A stretch of DNA of 64,000 bases, taken from contig CM082581.2 in the NCBI GenBank assembly GCA_040954595.2, forward strand, positions 11,532,001-11,596,000, read 5' to 3'. This stretch comes from Balanoglossus misakiensis. Lineage: Eukaryota; Hemichordata. The position numbers were made by a program, and so were the translations under genes. The notes under the pieces are model-generated. The model saw nothing but the letters and a program-made list of their open reading frames with translations, was not told the DNA's origin and did not search any database. Each line of letters starts with the position of its first letter. The stretch's first letter is position 1. This document shows, piece after piece, positions 1 to 12,878 of the stretch.

Positions 1-2387
1 CCACTCTCTGCAAATATTGTCTTCCTCGCTATACCGTTGGGTGACAACAATACACTCAACAGCAGTGATGGTGGGGTGCGTAACAGTTGTTGTAATGTCT
101 CCAGTGATGCTGTGATGACATTGTGATCTTGATGTTGACTGTAGTGCAACACTAACTCATAAATCTGATGACACAAGAAAGTAATACATTCATTTGGGAA
201 TTTAAACACTGAGTAAATCAAATGAGGAGAAATAAAAAAAAGCACAAAAACTTGGCAACTTTTGTTAAAAAAATAAAGTATTTGTGTTCTATTGATATAC
301 AAAGGCAGAAAATCAATGCCAGTCAACCCTGACAATACAATTTACCTGTATCAGTTGTTCTGTGCTAACACTAGTTTCTTGTTCCTTGCGGGTAATACCA
401 AAACTTCCCTTCAAGCTATGGTCTTTATGATTTGGGTTTGCCAGATGAGGTATAATGTGTCTGAAACACAGCAGTACTCCAAGCAAAACATGGGATTTCC
501 TTTCATCATGTATTGGAATTACCATACCTGAATCCACAATACAATTGCAAAGGATTAAAACCTCATCTGCAATTGAGTGGGATTTTTAAACATTTTTGTA
601 TAATTTTGTATGCGTATGGCATCGAGTGTATTTCCAACGTAAAATTGGACTGTAGGTGGTTGAAGTGTTTGTCAAATGAAATTACCATGACACTCAATGT
701 TTGTCTGTTATTTACTGAACAACAAAACAATGTTCCCATGCGTTTATGAAATGCTAGAAACGTTGTCACATGCATTGCTCAATAATTCACCATCCTACCT
801 AAAAGAACATTGACAAGCCAGGCAAAGAACATAGTTGGTTTCCTGGAGTGTTGGCATATAGCTGACAATGAACTTGCTGCAGTTCTTCTGGTTGCAGCTG
901 ATGCAGATTTCAAACTTGGTAAGAATGTCTTCAAAAGTAACTGCAAAATAATGTATAGAGTCTTTGAATACAGCTTTCATCACTTGTAGATTCATTTCAA
1001 GCCTTGATAAAATAGAAATGCCTTCAAATGTTTCTGATCTTCCTTCGCATCTTATAAATAGCATCTTATAAATAGCACTAGACTCATTTCCATTTTGAAT
1101 ATGGAGTGACCGTGAATCCCTAAAAATGGATTTACCTTGACTTCTGTATCATTGGTGAAACTTCCAAGAACTGGTAAAAGCTTCGTCATAAAAGTTCCAA
1201 GTGACTCCTGCAATAACAGAAATAAATAAGAAATAAATTGAGCATCTACACCATAGAAACATAACAGCATTGAAGGTGCATTCCAACAAATGCCAAACTA
1301 TTGCTATTGTCCTTACCTGTATAGCTTCCTCTGGGCGTCTAGCTATCCTCTGTATGCATGGTACCAAATTCACCACATACGGCCGACATTTTTGTGGTCG
1401 GATGAAATGGGCCAAATCAGCAAACCGCCACAGGGCTGCACGAAGACTTCGAGAAGGACCGTTCTGTGTAAAACAAATCAACAAATCAACAATAGTTGAT
1501 GCATTTAACTAACTTTCATCATGAGTTGCACTGGGGTTGGAAAAATCTCCAAAACAGATTTTGTCTCCCAACAGAAAACAAGGTGAACAAGAGGACTTTT
1601 ATGACTGGGTTGAAATTACCTTTTTAATTTCTTTATACAACTCCACTTGAAGTCTTCCAAGATTGCTTTCCAGTAGACTCTGCAGTGAGACACAAATCAT
1701 CAGTAAAAAGATAAATATGTGTATCCATCATGATCATCTCATAAACAGATCAGTAGGAAGACTGAATGGTATTTCACAAAAATGAGAAGATTAATGACTT
1801 CACCTTAATTGTTCTGTTTAAACATTCATCAGCATTCATCCGTACATCAGGTTCAGGATCATCACATGCTACCAGAAAGGTTTCCATGGAGATACCTAAA
1901 AACTTTGGAAAGTCTGCCATGGACCTATGAGTAGCCGGTAAAAGCAAATCAACATGTTACATAAACTTTTCACCCACATTGTATCCTTGGTAACCACTTG
2001 GGGGACATTTCTTATGAACATGTTAATAAGACACACACAGACAAAATCATTGAATTTGTATAAAGTTCCCTCTTGATTTGAGAAGAAAGTTTATAACATA
2101 TACCTGAATGTTGGAGAGCACATGGCATCAGCAATGATGGTCAAATGAGACACTCTATCTTTTTTGGTGATACTGATCTCCTTTTTCCTGTGATGACAAA
2201 GTATGCAAAGAAAAGGTAAATCAGTCATCAATCAATCACAGCAATTTGTCTTTATATTTCGCATATGCTACCAACCCCCCTTTGTAATTGTAGTTGCTTT
2301 GTTAATTTTACACTTTTTTAAGGAATTAAATGTACCTTAATCTCTGAAAGTGAATGTTGTGCACTAAATAAAATTAATTAATTAAAA

Positions 2388-2446
<59 letters not shown>

Positions 2447-3317
2447 ACTTTTCCACATATACGTGTTCTTTATTTCTAATTTTTTATATCTTTATTTCTT
2501 TATTACAAAGTTTCTGCATGACACACCGTCAGTTACGTCACTCAAGAACTGCCATTGATTGGCCATCTTGAAATTGTGTAAATAAAGTTTAAACAATAAA
2601 ATCGGCCATCTTGAAATTGTGTAAATAAAGATAAAACAAACAAACAAACTACGTCGTCTGGTAGAAATTAGAATGTCGTCTGCAAGTGCAAAGTCCGTAC
2701 GGCTCCCTTGAAACTCAAGAGAAAAGGCAAAGGGTAAGATTTTCCATTCTGTCGGAGCAGTTATAAAACACACACAGCTTGGCCTCATATTTTGTGCTAT
2801 GATTCAATACTAGCATCCGTTTATTAGCCTCGCGACTGGGAGTTACTAAATCTGCATGCTATTCTGGTAACTCACAATCCTTCGGGATGGGTGCTAAGCC
2901 CTCATCGCAAGACAATATGTGTTCCTTGTAACAACAAACATTGATACATGGATCGTGGAGCTTCAGGTATCACAGAATTATCGAGGAAGATCCGGAAGAA
3001 CACGACATGATCGTGGATGAAGGAACCACACCCCCAGCTGCAACTGACATGGTGTAGAAAGCTACATATCATTCTCAAGCCATTTTCGACAAACTTCTAC
3101 AGAATAGCAACAAAGTGACAATACGTTTACTTAATCTAGATGACACCGATCATCATAAATCGCTATTTATTTTACATTTCACTCACTTTATAGGCACTCC
3201 TCCAGGTAGTAGGACACCTGTCCCTGTTGGCTGTCCACTCTCGTCCGGACTTGCACTTCCCTGTTGAAAGGCTTTCAAGGCCTCGAAAGCCTTTACCAAC
3301 TTCTCCATATTTGCCAT
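1..3317 (-). CDS. HTT: Huntingtin, 5' part (nine coding exons, incomplete at the left edge)
   Basis: Huntingtin is a very large HEAT-repeat scaffold for vesicle transport and autophagy. Exons on the minus strand: 3187-3317, 2104-2187, 1804-1924, 1620-1679, 1317-1463, 1136-1207, 799-940, 346-527 and 1-164 (cut by the window). All junctions are GT-AG and in phase, giving about 367 residues. Exon 1 starts [19 protein letters not shown], the conserved 17-residue amphipathic N-terminus, followed by only two glutamines and no proline-rich tract. Later exons carry stretches nearly identical to the human N-terminal HEAT region, for example [44 protein letters not shown] and [13 protein letters not shown]. 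Comparison with human is from memory of the family. The rest of the gene (most of the roughly 3,000-residue protein) lies to the left. It is divergent from the gene starting at 3698. Confidence 0.95.
2386..2447. repeat. (AAAT)n microsatellite in huntingtin intron 1
   Basis: About fifteen tandem copies of AAAT lie in the first intron of huntingtin (2188-3186). This is a simple sequence repeat with no other visible feature. Confidence 0.9.
2561..2630. repeat. 27-bp direct repeat pair in huntingtin intron 1
   Basis: The 27-base unit beginning GGCCATCTTGAAATTG is present exactly at 2561-2587 and again at 2604-2630, a period of 43 bases. It is a short local duplication inside an intron. No function is visible. 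Confidence 0.85.
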
Positions 3318-3697
3318 GATCGATGAATTCCTTTACAGATTTTCTATAGTGCGTAGCATGATAAATTTTGCACTATTTTCCGTATTTATTGACTGTCTCC
3401 TCCGCCATGATAAATTTTCTGTACCCAGAAATCCCGTCTATTTCCGGTTACTTAGGGACATGGGTCATATGGGGTCATAGCAAGGTCATAGATAGTGACC
3501 CGGCGGACTCTCTGTTGGGGGCGCTCTATCTTTGAAAAGATTGTTTATAGCAACACAGCTGAGCACATGCATACGATCACAGTCGATTGTGCTTTTAGGT
3601 CCAAAAATTGCAGTTCTGAGAAAACAACTCAGTCCATTGTGTTCATAGACATATGCACATCAATTGATCAGGTTGAAATTGTGGAGATCTTTGAAAG
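3318..3697. promoter_or_regulatory. Bidirectional promoter region between huntingtin and the 942-aa coiled-coil gene
   Basis: Two start codons point away from each other 380 bases apart (ATG at 3317 on minus, 3698 on plus). The interval must hold both 5' UTRs and the shared core promoter unless upstream non-coding exons exist. It contains two similar stretches reading ATGATAAATTTT (about 3357-3368 and 3407-3418) and a CTATTTCCGGTTACTT segment near 3438 that resembles an ETS-type GGAA site. No TATA box can be assigned. The promoter role is inferred from geometry only. Confidence 0.5.
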
Positions 3698-6600
3698 ATG
3701 GCTTCGTCAAATGCAAATACAGCAAAAGTAATCGACACAACCCATACGCTCCACTCACCAGGTAGGTACACACCCACCTTGCATGGAGGAAGGAGCAGTT
3801 TGATCGGCTCCTAGTTCTACACGTTCTTAGGCACAGTCCCTCCATCACTGTGATGGAGGGGCTGCGAACAAGGCAGGGGATGCCTGTTGCAACCACAAAC
3901 CTAGCCCCCCCCCCCCCGTGTCACTTTGTTTACATTTGAAAGGGGTGTCACTGTGTGTTGTTACATCTGTACCTGATAGCATTGACAAGAGGTAAAGATA
4001 CTATGTTTTATTTTATTGATTAAGCTGTTGGATGCGTTGCATGCAAATAAATCGAATCATTAGGAAAAAAGTTGACTTCTTTAGTTTACTGCAACCTATA
4101 TTTGCATTGTGATTATTTGTGAATGTTAACTCTGGTATTTGCTAATTTAAAATAAAAGAAACTTAAGTTTTTTCTGGTCTGGTGATAATCTCTTACCAGC
4201 CAGTTGCTATCACTATCATGCATGGTGTCACAAGATTCTGTAATCTTACATACTAGATACACTACTGTGTACTGTAGATAGCTAACCATACCTTAATCTC
4301 TTTTACTGAACTGATAATATGTTGCTCAATAGACAATCTTATTTGCCAAAACGTAAACATGAAACCTTGAGTTGTAGCAACACAGTGATAGACTTGGTTA
4401 TTTTTATGTTCATTTCTTTGGGATTATACAGCAACAAAGTTTGAAGTTGCCCTGATTGAGGATGCGGCTGACAAGAAAAAGAAAGGTCCAACAGAAAGTC
4501 GTATGGTAACCGTTTTCAGTGTCTTTGATGAAGTCATACAACAGCTTGGTGTGTACAGCATTGTCATGAAAATGGTCAGAGATGAAATGTTTGGTAAGTG
4601 TTAGTCTTGATTACTTAGACCCACAACGAGGCTTTATGATGGCCACTGAAAGTTGGTCTTGGACTGGGAGCAGTTTATCAGCTTTGGTACTACAACCTTC
4701 CTTCCATTTCTCTCCTTCATGGACAATCAATTTAACCTGTCCAGTAAATTAACGGCTATCTCAATATTACTCACAATGTTACAGAGGCAATATACAGTCA
4801 AGAATTTACCAGCACCTCACATCAAACAACAAATTACAATATAGCTACAAATAAAGCAAAAGACAAGAAGACTGAAGATCACACATTCATTCAGAGAGTT
4901 CCGTACTTTACTCTGATTCAGGGAATTTACGATCAGAGGTAAGTTATTTAATGACATTCAGTGTGAATTAAAATCAAATTATTAACAAACTATGTTTGTT
5001 TCTCCTGCATCTGATATCTGTGGAAGTAAAGTTGTTGATTTCGTCAACAGGAATGAAGAGGCTGATGTTCTTAAAGATCAACTTGAGAAGGTCAAGAAGA
5101 GACTACAAGAGAAACACAAACAGTTGGAAGATGCCATCACAATCAACACTACCCTGAAGGAAGAAATTGAAAACTTACGTGATATAATCAGCAAGAAAAA
5201 TGAAAAAATCAACTTGCTTGAGGATGACATTTTAGGGTAGGTCAATAATATGCCAGGCTATTTGCTATGTTTCAAATTATCTCTTTTCCAGTCACATATA
5301 CAGTGAATTCTGGTCTGTTTTCAAATGTAAAGATCGAGCCAACTCTACATCTGATTGGTGAGCATGGATAAAACTAAAAAAACACACTTTATATTGTCAT
5401 TTTCTAGCTTGCAAGATAACATAGAAGATTTGAGGGACAGTTCAGAGATGCAGAAAAAGAATCTGGAAGATGAGTGCAGTATTATTCAAGAGGAGTTGAA
5501 GTGTGTTCAGAATGAAGCAAATTACCTGTCTCAGTACAAGAAGGGTTATGATGACCTCAATGATTGTAAGAAAATATATCAATATTAAAAAAATAATGTG
5601 CCCATCATGTGGAAATTTGTATTGATGAGGAACGGATCATGTGCAGTCAATGATTTTGTTTCCCTTTTATCATCCAGCCTTTGTGGAGAGAGTTGCTGGT
5701 AACAGAAAGAGAAAAAAGAAGAAGCCAGTTATCGCAACAAGGAGGGTGAGTTATTATGCATCTTGTGAGTGAGTGGGTGGGTGGGTCAGTGAATGAGGGT
5801 TATTCATAAATTGGATCTGATTCGACTACTATTGGTGTAAAAATTCTCAAACTGAACATCAGTTGTTTGTTTGATCATGCAGGCTCATATGTTGAATAAC
5901 TTTTCATCAGCGAAGAAACTTGAAGAACAGTTGTTAACAGTTCAGAATCAGACTATTGAAGAATACGATGCTTTCGTAGAAGAACACAAAACCGAGTTGG
6001 AAGGCAAGACGTTGAAAGAAAATGTCAATGATACCCAGTTTACTGAAGAAGAAGAAGAGTTGGAGAGAATGGACAAAGAGGTCTGAAATATTGAGATGAT
6101 GTTGTTTTATGGGGGTTAGGATAAACATTGATTTGGCTAACACTACAGTTAGAAATGTAGCATTATACGAAACAGTGTCACACAGAATTCTGACAGTAGT
6201 TGGTAAAATGGCAAACAATTGAGAAAAGTTGGTGGATGTTTGTGCTGTCTACATGGATGATGTTTTTTATCTATTTGTATTTTTATAGCTACAACAAAGA
6301 CAGGAAACTTTTCAAAAAACAATTGAAGCACTGAATGAGGAACTGTCAATGATAAGACAACATAAAGAGAGTTTGGAACATCAGTGGGAGGAACTGGAGA
6401 GTCAATTCAAACAGGAAGAGGAGATGAGCAAAGCTAAACCCCCCAGCAGCAGAATGAGACCTTCCAGTAAGGACTCTCTGAGACCGAATGTTAGCAGTGG
6501 AATGGGTTCAAGTCGTCCCGGATCTCAATCAGCTCTGGAATCAAGATCAGATAAAGCAAAGGATATAGGTGAGAGAGTCTAGGCGCTGGTGATAGTTTGG

Positions 6601-9600
6601 ACCAGTCTCTCAGCTTTGTTTGTGTGTGATTTTCAAATGCTTTGTTTGTTTTGTTTCAAATTGTTTCACCTTTCAAGAATACAACATTTATTGTTTTCAG
6701 ATTCTGTAATGTCACTTGGAGAAGATTTTGATAATATCGATCCAATGACAAGTGAAATGGATCCATTTGTTCCACAAGAAACCATACTCAGCAAATATAG
6801 CGCAATGATATACACATCAACCAATCATGGAAAGTCATTCCATGAACTCAAAGATGCAAAGTTTTGCAGTAGTTGTGGTGAAAAGGTAAGAATCTTACTC
6901 AAAATTGATTGCTATTTAAATCTCAATTCACATTATTAATTAAAAACAAAACTATGTGATTTTAAAAAATTACACAATTTTTTGTTTAGTTTGTTGATTT
7001 GTTTGTGACTGTTGTATCTTTCAGACGGTGATTTGTCCACACAAAGTGAGCGGTGATAAAATAGTCATACTTCCTCATAACTGTACACATATGAAACTGT
7101 CAAGACCCAAAGTCAGGATTAATATGGAAGTTAGGGAAAAAATGAAGTAAGTGTGATCAACTATTTTAACACAACAGTTGGTATTGCAACCTGTGAAAAT
7201 TGATCCATTCACCAAAGGGTTTACATTGCGATGAAACAAGAGCCCATAGAATTGCAACCAGTGGAAAATGAGTTTCTTAACTTTTATTCAAACTGATGTG
7301 TGAAGAATAGTAGCTAGCAACAGCCAAACCAACATCAACCTAGAAAGATGGAAAGTGTGTCGTGAATGTAGCGATATATTGCAGCAATTATTTTAGTTTC
7401 CCAAACTATATAAATTCCTTTGTAATTATAGTGCACAAATACCAAAGACAGTCTCTGACTCGACCAAATTATCAACTAAACGGATGCGAGGTCGGATGTC
7501 CATGGTCACTCCAATTAAACCAATGCAGCCCATAGCAGATTCAACTACACCAAACTGTGCAGAAGAACCACCAGCTATATTTAAAGAAGAAAAGGGCACA
7601 ACAGTGCTTGGTGCTGCACAGGAACATCAGGTGAGCATCATGTGATAGTCATGTGACCATATTAGTGCATACTAGTAGTTGTTATGTATTGATATCATAT
7701 GGAAGAGAAAAATTTGACGTCTTCATGGCACACCTACATTCCTTACAAATAATGTTGTTGAAGATACATGTAACCATAAAAGATTATAACTCTAGAAAGA
7801 GATATGTAGTTGTGACAACTCTTTCAGAATGTGGGGCTGTGTATTAACAATGAGAAGATCATTTACTACTCATAGTTAGTGAATGGTCTACTTTCATCAA
7901 ATACACTGTCCCATGTGTTTAAATATTATGAAAGATATGATAATTACCAGTTTCGTGTCAGTTTCATTTTGGATTTTCTTATATATCTGGAGTAATTGTC
8001 CAAAATGAAACTGGGATAGACTTCAAGTTACATTGATAACATTCCATCTTTTTTCTTGTGAAATCTTTCTATTATATCCCACTATACTGACATCACTATT
8101 GTTTATCTTTTGTGATGTTTTCTTGTTAAAAGTTCAATGTGTGTCATAGAAAGTGTTGGCAGTAAAAGCTTCTTATGTATAAATGCACATGTCACTTAAA
8201 AGACTGAAATATCTAATGATTGTCCCAGCTGACATCAAACCACAACCTCAAAGTGGTTAGGGTCGGCTGAGATCACTGACACCTGCCCCCGGCCCACCAC
8301 ATCAATGGGACAGGGGACAGTTGGCACTATTGGCACTTTGCCAACCTTAAACTGGCCCACTGCCCAAATAAGGCATGGGCCAGTTGGGATTGCTGCCAAG
8401 GTATGGATCTTTCAGTTTCATCACTGGATAAAGAGGAAATAACTAAAAGTTAAAGGGCACTGTGACATTCACAGCAGATAAGTCTGTTCTAGTCACAACA
8501 ACTGATAAATAAACGTTCTTGCTGTTCTGATAATTTACTTTTAGAAGTTCTATTCTGTGGAAGCTTTCAAAGGAAATGAATTCAATCTTTAACGTACCTT
8601 TAGTTTAGCTACTTGATAGAACTACATGGCTATCATTAATTTAAGACTAATATCTCTTATTTTAAATATAACAATAAAGAGCATTTTTCACAAAACGAGA
8701 CTAACGATTAACCATTTTATCCTTTGATTAATTGCATGTTTGTTAATACTCTCATTATTTTCTGGTGTTATTTTCACTCATGTCTGTTGTCTGTTTCATG
8801 TCTAATGTTTTGTTTTGTACCCAAACCTACTCTGTGTTTTAAAAAGGATGTAGATTCCATCTTGGTAAGTTCAAAGGCCAAAGTTCATCTCATCAGCATG
8901 CTTAGGCCGTCCTGCTCATGTGGTTATGTTGCAGCCTATTGTAGTGAATATGCATAGAATTGCATGTGTTTGATTGGACAGATTTCACTGAAAAGTTGTA
9001 ATGTCATCTCATTCCAAGTATTGGAAAAATTTCATGGCCCTAAATTCTTCAATAAGGGTACATTTTGTTTTCTTTCTGATTTGATAAAACACTAGATTTT
9101 TGATTCCCAATATACTAGTCTACAGAAAAGGGAAAGGGTGAAATCCAATGAGTGTTTTCATTAAAGCAAATTTGTGATTATACGTCCAGTTATCTCGTTT
9201 TTTCGGATCACGTTTTAAATTTTGTTGAAAAAACACACACTTAAATGTTATTTGGCAAACTTTAAGGTCTTTGTGTCACAAATCCACCCAGAACTTTTCT
9301 GTAGCTTGTTCAAAATTCAGTGGGGACAAAAATTGGCATTTTACTCAGAAACTGTCAGTCATCATTGACATATGACATTACAACTTTATGTCAGGGAATA
9401 TGTGATAAATGGAAGACCTGGATCCAATCTGCACGCAATGAATGTTAGAGTGATTCCTCCATGATTTGCCCCCAATCTGTCATTGTAGAATTGCTAGGAA
9501 TTGACATTGCCATCGTCTAAAAGCATATTTGCTTTGCAAGCTGACAATACACTAAGCTTTTGTTGCTGTTTTCTATCCATCCATCCATCCATCCATCCAG

Positions 9601-12600
9601 CCAACATGTGTGTCACTGTGTGTAAGATTGCTTAGTTGTAAAGTTAAAACATTCCCCACACTCATTGACATTAACAGTAGACCATAGGCATCAGACAAAT
9701 TTGTTGAAAAAGAGGAATCAATTTAAAACTTTAGGTATGGTAACAATTTTGATATCGTGGAGATAGTCTGGTATTTGATACATCTAAGTATAGTTGCCTA
9801 TGGTGTGAAGCATGCAAAATGTTGAATAGAAATTGCTGTAGGAGTTATTTACATATATCTCTTGAAATGATATCCAATTTGCAACTATTTCTTTGCAAAG
9901 GCTCACACTGCAGTCATTGCTCTACAATAATCTTTCTGCATTCATATGGAAAGGATTTGATTTGTGCCGACTTCAGTGATCAGTGTCACTTCTATGGGCT
10001 TCCTGTATTTGTTGCATGTTGAATGTAGATTGAACTTATTTTGACGTCTCTGGAATTTGATTGGCATGTGTGTGGACATTTTTGGTGGCTGCATGTCCAT
10101 GAAATCCAGGAAAAATATACAACAACTTTTTATGTCCTTGGAAATATGTGAAAGTTGTATACATATCAATTTTTTTATAGAATAGTCAAAGAATAAGTCC
10201 AGTAGGGATGGTTTATACGATATGTTGTGGTTTGCAAGTACATGTAGTAATAAAGTATATTCAGTTGTTCTGAATATGATTTACAGTTGACTGTTTGTTT
10301 ATCCAATGCAGGTTAACTCTTTCCTCCAGTTATGGGATGATTACAAAAAACGTACATCTATGACCAGAGATGTAGCAAGACCATTAGAATTGGTATGCAT
10401 AGAAATTATTTTCTAGGTTTGCAATACAAGTATCTGTCCTTATCTGTTAGTGAAAATTCATGATCCATTGATCACCAAGAATTCTTCGTCATATGCACAT
10501 GTATTTCATTATTTTTCTACTCTAGAAGATGTTTGAAGTTTGGTTCCAACACTAATTTCCAGTCTTGTTTCAATTTCTTGACAGGGACGTGTTTTATCTA
10601 TAATGGGTCAATTCTATGCACACCTGTTGTGGCAGGATGAATTCGCATTGGATGAAGAACAAGTGATCTCTTTCTTGGTATGTGTTACATACACATGGCT
10701 TATTTCTGTGTTTTGTAATTTAAAAACAACACTAAATCAATTGAATCTGTCGTGTGATATGAAATTGACTATTTCCCTAGGGGAAAAGTCACGTGACCTG
10801 TTACCAGGTCACGTGACATAAGGTCACGTCCTGTTACCTGTATGCCTATTTGTACTGCACTGCAGTCTAAAGACTGGAAAAATTAAAGTAAATTTGTCAT
10901 CCAATCTCATCTGTCTATCTTTCTTTCTTTCTTTACAGGATGCATTTTACAATTTCTTGCTTGACAGATATATTTTACAAGATGTTGTTTACTTGTGTGC
11001 ACACGACTTTATCACGGGGTTAATTGAATTCTCTACAGTTAATAAGGTAAGCCATATCACAGAACTATTAAAGCTAGACTAAACCAACAAATAACTATGG
11101 GAAAAATAATGTTCAAACATACATACTGCCTTAAATTCACTGGTTCAATAGTTTAAATCTAAAGTGTTATCCTTCAATCTGTTACAGACTGTGCAGACAT
11201 TTGCCCACATGTTGGTTGGAAACTTAGATGGAGCCACATTCAGATATTTACTGTTGATTGCTGATTTCATTGATAAAGTGGAATGGAAGGAAGTGTCTGA
11301 CTTCAAAGTGTTTGCCTCAGCCATCTACCCATTCCTTACGGTGAGTAATTAAATGACCTCCCCCCCCCCCTCCCCAATTTTTGGCTCCCATGTATGTATG
11401 TATGTATCTATGTATCTATGTATGCAAAGTGAGTGAGAGTTTTCTCTGACTTTTGATTTTTAATGAAATCTTCGATTTATTCCAACAGGATGATGAGCTT
11501 GACCAATTGTCCCTCGGCTATACATCCTTCAGCGAGAATAAAATCTCTAAAGGTCTTGTTCAGGAATACTTCATGTATGTCGTCCTTAAATACAGAGAGC
11601 CGAGATTTCAAGATGTAAGTCTTCCAAGAAGAACATTTTCTCCTGTGATCCAGATGTCACATGACTTATCTGAATTGTACAATTGTACATCAGACTGTCA
11701 GAAATAAACCACAGTCCCTCAAGGGTCTGTTGTTAATATGGTGCTAGAGATTCTGTGTTTCTTTTCTCCAGTAAGTTAAACATAGTCCTAGTAAATTGTG
11801 TTTCTTTTCTCTAGTGTGAAGCCAAACTTCTACAGCATCCTGGGAAGGAACCTGGTGCCATGAACAACAAGGAATTCTCAGAAGCACTTGATGCTATCGC
11901 ACCCTTAGCCAATGAGAAACTACGTAACAGACTCTTCCAAGAAGCAGAGGCCATGTGTAGTGACAATGGTCGTGTCAATGTCATGAAACTTTCACGTATC
12001 CTTGGCTTGTCAAGTGCAGTTTATAATAATGAAGTTTTGGTCAATATTTTGTTAAAAAGTCCATTTTTCATAAATAACTTGTCTTGTTGCTTTTTGGTTT
12101 GGTCCACAGTGTGTTCTAATTATGTTTTAAAATTAAATACCTCCAAGAATTTTCAAACATACTGACAAGCTGTTTTACCATTATCTTTTGAACTACTCAC
12201 TGATAATTCTTCCTTAATGAAAAATTCATTCAGAAATAACTGCATACTTGTTATTACAGCAAGTAGCACCATTGCTCAGACAGAATCTCTGTCTGAAAAT
12301 CGAACAGGGAAGAGTTCGACCTACCAGTGAGATGTCATGTGAGTAATCATTGCTGTCTGGTGTGTCAAGAGAGAGGAACATCTTATCTTACCAAAGTCCC
12401 GTGCATATATTCACTGTCTTGATATGTTTACATGTTTTGTATCAAAACAAATTCGTGTCATTTTTTTTTTTCATCTGTAGTTGCTACAAGCAGCATGACA
12501 TTTGAATCACGGGTGGTGGAAGATGAGTTCGAGCTGCTGACGCTAACAAAACTGAAAAATCTTGCAAAGAATGTTGCAAGGTACGTATTTTACCCACAAA

Positions 12601-12878
12601 GCTCTTACAGAAGGCTTAGCTAATTTCTTCGGGGATTTTTTTGCCTCTTATGCAACTCAAAGCCTTCTAGAAATCTAAAAATTGGTATCCAATTGAATTG
12701 ATTTTTCAGGAGAGCAACAGTACGCAGTATGCGCAGAATCGAAAATGATTTGGCAACGAGCATTCCTGTATTGAGAGAAGAAGATGAATATGATTTCAGT
12801 GCAGAGGGTGATAAAGGAGCTGACGATGATGATGATGAGGAGGAGGAGGATTATGAAGATGGGATGGATGAGACATGA
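3698..12878 (+). CDS. Unrecognised 942-aa coiled-coil protein, 20 exons
   Basis: Exons: 3698-3761, 4432-4593, 4845-4938, 5051-5236, 5408-5565, 5678-5745, 5883-6080, 6289-6568, 6701-6885, 7025-7146, 7432-7630, 10312-10392, 10585-10677, 10939-11046, 11188-11340, 11489-11614, 11815-12018, 12260-12338, 12481-12580, 12710-12878. Total 2829 nt, in frame. The 3' end of the exon at 11815 is uncertain (weak donor at 12019; a donor at 12014 with an acceptor at 12263 also keeps frame). From N to C: a short helical module (about 23-106), coiled coil (about 107-220), a basic KRKKKK patch (about 235), more coiled coil (about 244-355), a serine-rich linker, a possible zinc knuckle (C459, C462, C469, H471), a second linker, an all-helical module from about residue 573 to 800, and an acidic tail (DDDDDEEEED). 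I do not recognise the family. Architecture suits a cytoskeletal or ciliary protein, but that is a guess. Start chosen as first in-frame ATG (AAAGATGG). Confidence 0.8.
5309..5357 (+). repeat. Dispersed repeat, copy 1 (also at 55794)
   Basis: The stretch TCTGGTCTG...ATGTAAAGATCGAGCC followed by AACTCTACATCT in intron 4 of the unnamed gene recurs with few changes at 55794-55833. The shared core ATCGAGCCAACTCTAC is 16 bases long. It is probably a fragment of a dispersed repeat. Confidence 0.6.
8224..8420. repeat. GC-rich insertion-like block with a hairpin in intron 11
   Basis: A 200-base block much richer in GC than its surroundings includes a GCCCCCGGCCCACC stretch. It also has an inverted repeat: ACTGGCCCACTGCC at 8351-8364 pairs with GGCATGGGCCAGT at about 8372-8384. 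The abrupt composition change suggests an inserted repeat. I could not find RNA polymerase III boxes or terminal repeats, so the class is unknown. Confidence 0.4.
9575..9599. repeat. (TCCA)n microsatellite
   Basis: About six tandem TCCA units lie in the large intron of the 942-aa gene. Confidence 0.85.
10788..10840. repeat. Palindromic CACGTG cluster in intron 13
   Basis: GTCACGTGACCTG at 10788-10800 and CAGGTCACGTGAC at 10805-10817 form a perfect 13-bp inverted repeat around a 4-base loop. A third related unit, AGGTCACGTCCTG, follows at 10821-10833. Each arm contains GTCACGTGAC, the palindromic E-box bound by USF/MiT-TFE type bHLH-ZIP factors. Regulatory use is an inference. Confidence 0.5.
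11391..11424. repeat. (TGTA)n/(TCTA)n microsatellite with preceding poly-C
   Basis: A TGTA-type tetranucleotide run lies in intron 15 of the 942-aa gene, about 20 bases after a run of some ten cytosines interrupted by one T (11360-11375). Confidence 0.8.

Larger units (their letters stand above)
7631..10311 (+). other. Large intron 11 of the 942-aa gene
   Basis: This 2.7-kb intron separates the zinc-knuckle half of the gene from the C-terminal helical half. No coding exon with support on either strand was found inside it. It holds a GC-richer block (8224-8420, listed separately) and a (TCCA)n tract at 9575-9599. The rest is AT-rich unique-looking sequence. The short open frames within it lack splice sites and family resemblance. 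Confidence 0.6.
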
